Origin: Phocaeicola plebeius
GTDB taxonomy: Bacteria; Bacteroidota; Bacteroidia; Bacteroidales; Bacteroidaceae
Direction of reading: 5' to 3'
Length of the DNA: 5,317 nt
Assembly: GCA_004558305.1 (NCBI GenBank)
Contig: SFDG01000105.1
Coordinates: 1-5,317, forward strand
The notes beneath the pieces were generated by a model that ran no database searches, had not been told where the DNA came from, and was given only the letters and a program-made list of their open reading frames with translations. Below are positions 1 to 5,080 of this stretch, piece after piece (position 1 is the first letter of the stretch; the number at the start of each line of letters is the position of its first letter). Position numbers and translations under genes: made by a program.

Positions 1-243
1 GTTGTGGGTCTCGTTGTACATGGTGTAGCCGTTGGTCTTGAACTCGCCCTGGTCACTGTGCATCGCCATAATCAAGGCGTTGGCGGGAGTGATGCGCATA
101 GGCTTGTCATAAAAGTGAGGAGCAAGTTTTTGGGAACTGTTCAGGAGGACACCTCCATTCTGACTTGCTCTTTCAAGGGCTGCGACAAGGATCTCAGCCT
201 GTCGCTCTGCGCCCGATTTCTTGGGGATAGTTTCTTCTGCCAT
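1..243 (-). CDS. Partial CDS (first 81 codons), possible ArdC-like N-terminal domain
   Basis: An open frame starts at ATG 243 and runs off the left edge with no stop, so only the N-terminus is visible. It begins MAEETIPKKSGAERQAE and then has an amphipathic helix (about residues 12-28). The stretch PMRITPANALIMAMHSD (about 49-65) is followed by GYTMYNETHN (72-81). A short helical start, then a 'P..ITPxNAL..A..SD' segment and a 'KTNGYTMYNE' segment resembles the layout of ArdC-type ssDNA-binding N-terminal domains (G-x-NAL ... T-x-x-Q), which are common in proteins of Bacteroidota mobile elements. That match is from memory and is weak. The start is preceded by an A/T-rich 52-nt leader with no clear Shine-Dalgarno. 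The gene follows the 550-aa gene on the same strand and is probably co-transcribed. The start and frame are fairly sure; the function is not. Confidence 0.7.
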   Translation of the reverse strand, partial: MAEETIPKKSGAERQAEILVAALERASQNGGVLLNSSQKLAPHFYDKPMRITPANALIMAMHSDQGEFKTNGYTMYNETHN

Positions 244-247
244 AATA

Positions 248-257
248 TCGTATCATT
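248..257 (-). promoter_or_regulatory. Leader decamer AATGATACGA, copy 1
   Basis: On the minus strand AATGATACGA ends 4 nt before the ATG at 243. The same ten bases lie 5 nt before the ATG at 3640 (copy at 3646-3655). These two genes have the longest gaps to their upstream neighbours (52 and 37 nt). The position suits a translation-initiation or leader element, but the role is inferred only from placement and identity. Confidence 0.3.
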
Positions 258-295
258 TAATGGTGAAAAATAAGGGAATGAAAAATGTTAGTTCG

Positions 296-1948
296 TTATC
301 GTATGCCTCGGCTCTGCTCACGCTCCTGGCTCTGCTCATACCGTTCGGATGAAGCGACTGAACGTTGCTGCCCGGTGCTCATCTGGTCGGCACGGGCGAG
401 GATGCGGTTGGCAATGGTGTTGATGGTTAGTGCCCCTTCATTGTAGGCTTCGACCACAGTCTGTGGTAAAGTGACAATGCGAGGGACATGGTCAATATCC
501 ATCAGAAGAACATTGCCTTCTATCTGCGGGTTTGTAATGCGGTTGTCCACCTCTTCGTCTGCATAACGCTTGTAGCGACCTGCCGATGCAGTGGTCTGGT
601 GCTCGTTGCGGTAGTCCGACAGGGCTTCCTGGCCCATACTGTTGAACAGGCTGGCACCACCATAGAGCATCAGCGGCCACTTCAGGAGCGGGTTCTTGAC
701 AAAGGAGCCACAGACGAGGGCGGCCAATGGCATCATGGTCTGCTGGTTCAGACCGATGGACTTGGTCTTGCCGGTGAAGACTCCCAAGAGCATATCGGGG
801 AGCATCGCCAAGGTGAAACCGAGGTTGTTCATCGTATCACCCATGCCATTCAGCCTTATGGACTGCATGAGGGTGTTCCAGCCGCCGTAGTCGCCGGTGG
901 ACTGTTGCGTGGACTGCTCAGTGGGCTGCTCAGATGATGATATGTTGCCTTGTGTCGTCATTGGATGTTGTTCTGCTTCTGCGATATTGGAGTAATGCAC
1001 GGCATCCTTGCCGTTTTTGCGATTGGTCTGCTCCTGCTTGACAGCCCGGGAGAAGGCTTCGTACTGCATGGCACGGAAGGTGGCATCGGCTACAGACATC
1101 GAGGTGGTCTTTCCGCTGGCTTTCACCGTGCGCTGGCCGGCTTCGAGGGCTTGGTTGACCCTGTCGCGGTAGAGTTTGGCATTTTTGTCTGCCCATGATG
1201 CGGCGGTAGTCAATTGCTTGTCAGTGGCATAGACCAAGTCACGGAAGCCCATCTGGGTCATCATCCAACCTGGGATATTGGCTTTCTTCTTACCCGCGGC
1301 GGCGACCTCCTGCTGGCCTATAGCCTTCTGTTGCTTGAGGTAGTCCTCCTGCTTTCCAGGAGCGTAGCGGTCTGTTACCTCTACGCCGACATCTACGGCG
1401 AGCTGGCCGAAGAAGCCACCTGCTCCCGCTGTGGAAGCGGCATTGAGGATCCAGGAACCGATAGCGCCGGCGGCTTCCTCAAGGAAAGAGGGGGTGTATT
1501 TCTTCTCAGCCTCCTTTTCGATATGCTGCTCCAGTGCGGTCTGGCGCACACGCTGCGGGATATAGAACAAGGTGCCTTGGGCGGACTTGCGGAGTAGATA
1601 GTCGGCGGTGGATTTCGGAATCTGCTGCTCGACGAGGTGGTCTATCATCCGTTTCTCCAGTGCGGCATCTACGGTGATGTGCTGTTTCTTCAACTCAGCC
1701 TTGACCATAGCGATATAGTCGTCCATGGTCTTGCTGTTCCACTCGCCGATGTAGTAAAGTCGGGAATTGTAGGCATCCATGGCGGCCATACCACCGTCGG
1801 GACCGGCGGCACATGCCATCATAGCACCCATGGAGGTGCTGTGACGCTGAAACTCATCGGCCTGACGGCGGTTGAGCTCGTCACGGGCTCTGTCCATGAC
1901 GGGCTTGACCTTGGTGGTGAAGATGTCCTGTTGCTTTGTTTCTGCCAT
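296..1948 (-). CDS. 550-aa membrane-associated protein of unknown family, probable transfer-module component
   Basis: I do not recognise the family. The start at ATG 1948 (MAETKQQDIF) lies 4 nt after the stop of the M23 -1 frame extension (TAA at 1953-1955), matching other junctions in this operon. Residues 1-160 are charged and mostly helical. Residues 161-192 are glycine/alanine-rich and hydrophobic. A second helical block covers about 230-330. A Ser/Gln/Thr linker (336-351) holds a four-residue repeat. Three hydrophobic segments follow at about 375-392, 402-417 and 420-436; the last two form a hairpin around KNPLLKW. A compact C-terminal region (about 460-518) carries a 'DHVPRIVTLPQTVVEAYNEG' stretch. 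The protein ends in a Glu/Gln/Ser/Arg tail resembling that of the 232-aa protein upstream. No signal peptide or nucleotide-binding motif is visible. An inner-membrane scaffold or channel component is possible but unproven. Confidence 0.85.
   Translation of the reverse strand: MAETKQQDIFTTKVKPVMDRARDELNRRQADEFQRHSTSMGAMMACAAGPDGGMAAMDAYNSRLYYIGEWNSKTMDDYIAMVKAELKKQHITVDAALEKRMIDHLVEQQIPKSTADYLLRKSAQGTLFYIPQRVRQTALEQHIEKEAEKKYTPSFLEEAAGAIGSWILNAASTAGAGGFFGQLAVDVGVEVTDRYAPGKQEDYLKQQKAIGQQEVAAAGKKKANIPGWMMTQMGFRDLVYATDKQLTTAASWADKNAKLYRDRVNQALEAGQRTVKASGKTTSMSVADATFRAMQYEAFSRAVKQEQTNRKNGKDAVHYSNIAEAEQHPMTTQGNISSSEQPTEQSTQQSTGDYGGWNTLMQSIRLNGMGDTMNNLGFTLAMLPDMLLGVFTGKTKSIGLNQQTMMPLAALVCGSFVKNPLLKWPLMLYGGASLFNSMGQEALSDYRNEHQTTASAGRYKRYADEEVDNRITNPQIEGNVLLMDIDHVPRIVTLPQTVVEAYNEGALTINTIANRILARADQMSTGQQRSVASSERYEQSQEREQSRGIR
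897..932 (-). repeat. Three 12-bp in-frame tandem units in the 550-aa gene
   Basis: On the plus strand the units are GTGGACTGTTGC, GTGGACTGCTCA and GTGGGCTGCTCA. They encode three four-residue units of the form (E/Q)-Q-(P/S)-T, at about residues 340-351. They sit in the flexible linker between the N-terminal helical half and the membrane segments. The 12-bp period keeps the frame, so unit number could vary without breaking the gene. Confidence 0.65.
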
Positions 1949-1952
1949 GATG

Positions 1953-2285
1953 TTATACTATGGATTGACGGATTTGATTGATGACCTGTTCTCGTGTCTG
2001 GGCAAGGGCGGCATGGAGCACCTCCATCTGCTTGGGGAAGTAGGCCTCCAGCCACTCGTCCTTATCGATGATGTCCTTGATGAACTTGATAGCCTGTTGG
2101 CGGTTGATCTCGATAGCCCGTTCTCCTTTCTTCCTGCCGTTGAACCATGCCTTCGTCCACCATACGATGCCGTCCTTGTCGGGATAGACACTGACAGTGC
2201 GCTGGATGTCGAAGCTCTGGATGTCGAAGTCGAAATTGGCAAACGGGTCGATGATGCCCTGGCTTTCTATGGCGAGGTCAAGAGT
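1953..2285 (-). CDS. -1 frame extension of the M23 protein (110 codons, no start of its own)
   Basis: This frame opens directly at the A9 run, reading TLDLAIESQGIIDPF, and continues for 110 codons to TAA at 1955-1953. It has no ATG, GTG or TTG near its beginning; the first in-frame ATG is about residue 87 of the segment. Its composition is that of a real protein: a 'FDFDIQSFDIQ' segment, an aromatic stretch IVWWTKAWFNG, then charged amphipathic helices to the end. It stops 4 nt before the 550-aa gene. Joined to residues 1-281 of the M23 frame by a -1 shift at A9, it gives a 391-aa protein. Either slippage produces the fusion or the gene carries a one-base indel. An independent gene is unlikely for lack of a start codon. 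Confidence 0.75.
   Translation of the reverse strand, partial: TLDLAIESQGIIDPFANFDFDIQSFDIQRTVSVYPDKDGIVWWTKAWFNGRKKGERAIEINRQQAIKFIKDIIDKDEWLEAYFPKQMEVLHAALAQTREQVINQIRQSIV
2202..2229 (-). repeat. 15-bp period direct repeat encoding FDIQ-S-FDIQ
   Basis: The 13-bp sequence CTGGATGTCGAAG (plus strand) occurs at 2202-2214 and again at 2217-2229, a period of 15 bp or five codons. It lies in the -1 frame extension of the M23 gene, where it encodes two FDIQ units. Because it is in frame only there, it gives slight support that this frame is coding. Confidence 0.6.
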
Positions 2286-3127
2286 TTTTTTTTATCGAGT
2301 TCGCTCATGCTGGAGAGGAATACTCCGTGCATGAGGGCGAGGTAGTTCAGGAAGTCATGGGTGAGCAGGGCCTGGATGCGCCCGATGAGTCCGAAACTCC
2401 TTGCGCCCAAGCCTAAAGGGTTGAGCATACTGGGTGCGTGTTCGTAATAGGCTCCGCTGTCGGCACCTTCGGCCAACACGTCACGCAAGCGGGTCTCGGT
2501 GGCATCAGGTACCTTGTAGCGGTTCATGAGCAGGTCGGTCATATACCTGCCGAAGAAACGCTGGTACATCTGGTCTATCTCTGCCTGCTGGCTGTCGTAA
2601 GGGGTGTGGACATCGAAGTCGAGCGTAGCCATCTCGGGATTGTTGCCCTGCATCTGTGTCTGGGAATTGACCACGAGATTGTCTCTGACCATCGTCAGGA
2701 ACTCCAAAGGATTGACCTCCTCGCCATTGAAGCGCACCTCGATATGCAGCGTATCGTCGCAGACAGCGATGTTGTCGCCGGCCTTGACGTTCTTGCCGAA
2801 ATTGCAGACGGCCTCCTTGATATGCGAATACGTCACATCGAAACTGCCGTTGTCACTAGCGGCATAGTTGCGGTAGTTGACGGTGATATTGAAGCCTTTC
2901 TGGCGGTCACTGGCAATACCGGAGACCACACCTGTAGCAAGGGCTTTCAACCAAGTGTGTGGTGTGACTTTGAAATCGACACCATGATGGAAGAAGTCCT
3001 TGCCGGTCAGAGGATGCGACTGTTTGCCATAACCCAAAGTGATTTCCAGAGGGCAGGACTCAGGCAACTCGAACGGCATGGCATAGCCGCTCGGGGAAAT
3101 GAGGTTCATTGTATGATTGTATTCCAT
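2267..3127 (-). CDS. M23 (LytM-like) domain protein, zero-frame product of 286 aa
   Basis: Residues about 30-145 follow the M23 metallopeptidase (LytM) pattern: HHGVDFKV (H47, D51), a 'LKALATGVVSG' strand, YSHI (H102), 'VKAGDNIA', then TLHIEVRFNGEEVNPLEFL. In the family H47, D51 and the second His of HxH (here H128) bind zinc and the first His of HxH is catalytic. Here that position is Thr126, and the usual glycine/threonine loop before HxH is missing, so activity may be lost. Family members cut peptidoglycan cross-bridges and serve in wall passage of secretion machines. No signal peptide is visible. Residues 150-286 are helical and unrecognised. The start at ATG 3127 lies 9 nt after the previous stop; ATG at 3109 (MNLISPSGY) is an alternative. 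The frame ends at TAG 2269-2267, five codons after an A9 run, while the -1 frame continues to 1953. Confidence 0.85.
   Translation of the reverse strand: MEYNHTMNLISPSGYAMPFELPESCPLEITLGYGKQSHPLTGKDFFHHGVDFKVTPHTWLKALATGVVSGIASDRQKGFNITVNYRNYAASDNGSFDVTYSHIKEAVCNFGKNVKAGDNIAVCDDTLHIEVRFNGEEVNPLEFLTMVRDNLVVNSQTQMQGNNPEMATLDFDVHTPYDSQQAEIDQMYQRFFGRYMTDLLMNRYKVPDATETRLRDVLAEGADSGAYYEHAPSMLNPLGLGARSFGLIGRIQALLTHDFLNYLALMHGVFLSSMSELDKKKLLTSP
2285..2293 (-). other. A9 homopolymer, candidate slippage or -1 frameshift site
   Basis: The message reads GAT, then nine A, then CTC. In the zero frame this is Asp-Lys-Lys-Lys-Leu (residues 278-282) and the frame ends five codons later. Slipping back one base, or adding one A to the transcript, gives Lys-Thr-Leu-Asp and opens 110 more codons. 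A runs of nine or more are known sites of RNA polymerase slippage, and A AAA AAA is a known -1 ribosomal slippery heptamer. I see no strong hairpin just downstream and no Shine-Dalgarno-like stimulator upstream, so transcriptional slippage fits better than programmed ribosomal shifting. A sequencing or assembly error in the homopolymer is the main alternative. Confidence 0.55.
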
Positions 3128-3136
3128 TGCTGTCTG

Positions 3137-3640
3137 TTAATTGGGTGATACTATAACAGCGTTTCCCCATCCAGGTCTTGTGATGGGATTAAAACCGATA
3201 ATGCCATCGAAACGGCTATCGGGCCTCCAATTCGGATTATCGAAGCCGGGGATTGACGAGTCAATGGTTCCCCAACGGTCGCCACCAGCGAACTGGCCAT
3301 TGCTGCCAGCCGTAGCACCGCTGCCGTCGGCAAGCAGTCCTGACTCCTGATAGTCGAAGAACTTGGGCAGGGCGATGGTCATGCAGAGCATAGCGATGCA
3401 GCTGCCGCCCCAGGCGAGGATGCGCTTCTTGACATTACGGTCATTGTTGGCGATGGCATAATAGATGGCAAAAGCACCGGCTATGCCGATGATGCAAGCC
3501 AGGACAAAGCCCAAGGTCTGAACGTAGGGAGTATAACTGTAGAAGGTGTCACCGGCCATACCGAGACCGTCGGTGATGCCGTCGGCAAAGGCATGGTTGG
3601 CCATTGCCATAGCTGCGAAGAGTAATAATGTCTTTCTCAT
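3137..3640 (-). CDS. DUF4134 / TraE-like pilin candidate with C-terminal extension (167 aa)
   Basis: The start at ATG 3640 gives a clean signal peptide (MRKTLLLFAAMAMANHAFA, then D20). An upstream ATG at 3775 would add 45 residues of low-quality sequence overlapping the previous gene, so it is rejected. Two hydrophobic segments (about 41-63 and 73-91) are separated by a short polar, basic loop NNDRNVKKR, and PKFFDYQES follows. Signal peptide, two helices and a basic loop are the layout of the DUF4134 family (TraE of CTnDOT-type transfer systems), thought to be a VirB2-like pilin or membrane subunit. Known members are about 100 residues, so residues 100-167, rich in Gly, Asn, Asp, Pro and Trp, are an added hydrophilic tail. 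The stop is 9 nt before the M23 gene. Confidence 0.85.
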   Translation of the reverse strand: MRKTLLLFAAMAMANHAFADGITDGLGMAGDTFYSYTPYVQTLGFVLACIIGIAGAFAIYYAIANNDRNVKKRILAWGGSCIAMLCMTIALPKFFDYQESGLLADGSGATAGSNGQFAGGDRWGTIDSSIPGFDNPNWRPDSRFDGIIGFNPITRPGWGNAVIVSPN

Positions 3641-3645
3641 ATTTC

Positions 3646-3655
3646 TCGTATCATT
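3646..3655 (-). promoter_or_regulatory. Leader decamer AATGATACGA, copy 2
   Basis: This copy ends 5 nt before the chosen ATG at 3640 and overlaps the last of a series of in-frame stop codons (TGA at 3653-3651) that follow the upstream gene. Its match to the leader of the gene starting at 243 supports 3640 as the real start of the pilin-like gene. A role in translation initiation is inference. Confidence 0.3.
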
Positions 3656-3681
3656 GATGTTACTGATATTACTGATATTAC
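3655..3681 (-). repeat. 9-bp tandem repeat giving consecutive in-frame stops
   Basis: The plus-strand unit TACTGATAT occurs exactly at 3661-3669 and 3670-3678, with partial flanking copies. Read from the 232-aa gene it supplies in-frame TAA at 3680-3678, 3671-3669 and 3662-3660, and a TGA follows at 3653-3651. The repeat fills most of the 37-nt gap before the pilin-like gene. It may be a secure stop or a simple slippage product. Confidence 0.6.
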
Positions 3682-4376
3682 CTGTGCAGGTTGCGTTGTG
3701 TCTCCTGCGACTGTTCCTGTGAACGCTCCTGGGCCAATGTTGCGGTCTGAGTCTGACGCTGGGAGTTGTTGCCAATCATCATCATCGCCATCAGCGCACC
3801 GCCAATCTTGCCAAGCAGTCCCGTGCGACCGAATATCATATAGGAGGCGGCAATCAAGGCACCGATGCCCCAGCCGGAGATATTACCCGAAGTGAGGTTG
3901 CTCAGGAAGTTGCCGAACATATTGCCGCCATTGCCGCCGAAGAGGTTGCCGAGGAAAGAACTGATACCACGGAGTGAGTCGCCGATGGTGCCAAGCAGTC
4001 CCTTGGTTTCGGAGGCTGCTCCCTGCAGGTCGGAGACGACAGATGTGGCCGTGTCCCTGACCTGCTCGACAGTTTTCTCGCCGGTGAAGCCGTTGACCGT
4101 ATCGTGGGCGAAACCGCCTACGCCTTCAACGCCATCGCGCAAGGTCTTGCCGACAGCCGTACCGATACTTTCGTCAGGATTGGCGAGTTTGTCCCAACCG
4201 GCATAGGCGGCGACACCTGTTACCACCGTGGTCTTGGGGTTCTTGGCTACTGCCGTGACTACCTTAGTTCCTGCTCCTGCGACACTGGTGCCGCCATTCC
4301 ATAAGGTCGAAGTGACCTTGGAGCCTCCCCGCCATAGCTTGGGGACTACCTTTGTGACTAATGAGAACCATCCCAT
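3678..4376 (-). CDS. 232-aa glycine-rich protein with C-terminal hydrophobic hairpin, unknown family
   Basis: The start at ATG 4376 (MGWFSLVTKVVPKLWRGG) lies 4 nt after the stop of the upstream exported protein. There is no signal peptide. The N-terminal third is basic, rich in Gly, Val, Thr and Lys, with a short hydrophobic patch at about 49-60 (TTVVTGVAAYAG). The middle (about 75-140) looks like amphipathic helices. A Gly/Asn-rich loop (146-166) leads into two hydrophobic helices at about 168-183 and 187-202, joined by GRTGLLGK, and a polar Gln/Glu/Ser tail to the end. The location between an exported helical protein and a pilin candidate suggests a membrane component of the transfer apparatus. 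I cannot name the family. Downstream are several in-frame stops in a short tandem repeat. Confidence 0.85.
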   Translation of the reverse strand: MGWFSLVTKVVPKLWRGGSKVTSTLWNGGTSVAGAGTKVVTAVAKNPKTTVVTGVAAYAGWDKLANPDESIGTAVGKTLRDGVEGVGGFAHDTVNGFTGEKTVEQVRDTATSVVSDLQGAASETKGLLGTIGDSLRGISSFLGNLFGGNGGNMFGNFLSNLTSGNISGWGIGALIAASYMIFGRTGLLGKIGGALMAMMMIGNNSQRQTQTATLAQERSQEQSQETQRNLHR

Positions 4377-4380
4377 ATCG

Positions 4381-5076
4381 TTATCGTTTTGGTTTTACAT
4401 TCTTTGCGTTTATTCTCCAGATGTTCAGGCAGTCTTCTACGACTCCTGCCTTGCCCGCCCGATGTGGGAGGGCACCATATTCTATTGTGTACCATACCAG
4501 TCCCATGCTCGTACTCTTGACGAGTTTGGTGAGCGTGGCCAACTGGCGGTTCATGTCTTTCAACTGTGGGCGTATCGAGAAGACCAGTTCGATGCGCTGC
4601 TTCTCGGTCATCTTCTTGTCGATGCACACCTGACGGATGGTATTGACGATGCCCAGGCTTTTGTTGATGATGCTTACGTAGATGTCGTTGCGCTTGTTGT
4701 GGAGTGCCACAGCAATGGCATTGGCGGGCGCATCGCCAATCTGTGCGGACAGCCGGCCCATATTCTCGCAGAGGTGGTTGACCTCGTAGTAGAAGCCGTA
4801 GGTCTGGGCGGCATAGGCGATGATATTGCGGAACGAGCTCAAGTAGTCGTCAAACTGCTTCTGGAAGTTCTTGGTTTCCTTGACCTCCTGGTTCAGCCAC
4901 ACATGGCCTTCGGTCTCCATGGCCATCGTCTCCAACTGGGTGTTGTACTGCGACTTGGCCTTGTTGGTGTATTCGATGATCATGCCCGTCAGGACAGGAT
5001 CCATCTGGGCATGGGCCACATTCGGTAGCATCCATACCAGTAAGGCGAGTAATATGCTATAGACAGTATTTCTCAT
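4381..5076 (-). CDS. Exported helical protein (231 aa), possible VirB5/TrbJ- or TraI-like transfer component
   Basis: Translation from ATG 5076 begins MRNTVYSILLALLVW and has a typical signal peptide with likely cleavage after AHA (residue 23). That ATG lies 4 nt after the preceding stop. ATGs at 5091 and 5112 would place a polar extension before the signal peptide and overlap the upstream gene. The mature part is almost all helix: residues 30-90 form long amphipathic helices, a 'YGFYYEVNHLCENMGRLSAQIG' region lies around 93-114, and further helices cover 130-190. C103, C151 and C216 are the only cysteines. Small exported helical proteins at this place in transfer operons include VirB5/TrbJ minor pilus proteins and the DUF4141 TraI proteins of Bacteroides elements. 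Assignment to either is by layout only, since I see no family-defining motif. Confidence 0.85.
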   Translation of the reverse strand: MRNTVYSILLALLVWMLPNVAHAQMDPVLTGMIIEYTNKAKSQYNTQLETMAMETEGHVWLNQEVKETKNFQKQFDDYLSSFRNIIAYAAQTYGFYYEVNHLCENMGRLSAQIGDAPANAIAVALHNKRNDIYVSIINKSLGIVNTIRQVCIDKKMTEKQRIELVFSIRPQLKDMNRQLATLTKLVKSTSMGLVWYTIEYGALPHRAGKAGVVEDCLNIWRINAKNVKPKR

Positions 5077-5080
5077 GCGC

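Noticed and set aside
4..273. Plus-strand open frame of 89 codons at the left edge
   Set aside because: It is antisense to the minus-strand partial gene starting at 243, which fits the operon direction and has better composition.
244..295. Possible Bacteroidota promoter (TAnnTTTG-like TATTTTTC) in the 52-nt gap
   Set aside because: The match is imperfect, no convincing -33 TTTG element lies at the right distance, and the stretch is simply A/T-rich.
1958..2242. Minus-strand open frame of 94 codons rich in Ser, Arg and Thr
   Set aside because: It is out of frame with the -1 extension of the M23 gene in the same region, and its Ser/Arg-rich composition is typical of a shadow frame.
2200..2284. 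Stimulatory hairpin downstream of the A9 run
   Set aside because: Only very short complementary stretches such as GCC/GGC are visible; nothing stable enough to call as a frameshift stimulator by eye.
2438..3148. Plus-strand open frame of 236 codons
   Set aside because: It lies antisense to the M23 domain, whose conserved residues clearly identify the minus strand as coding.
3641..3775. 45-codon N-terminal extension of the pilin-like gene
   Set aside because: It overlaps the end of the 232-aa gene, is basic and low in quality, and would bury the clear signal peptide that starts at 3640.
4228..5028. Plus-strand open frame of 266 codons
   Set aside because: It is antisense to the exported helical protein and the glycine-rich protein, which have a signal peptide, tight operon spacing and sensible composition. 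The plus-strand frame shows no recognisable domain.
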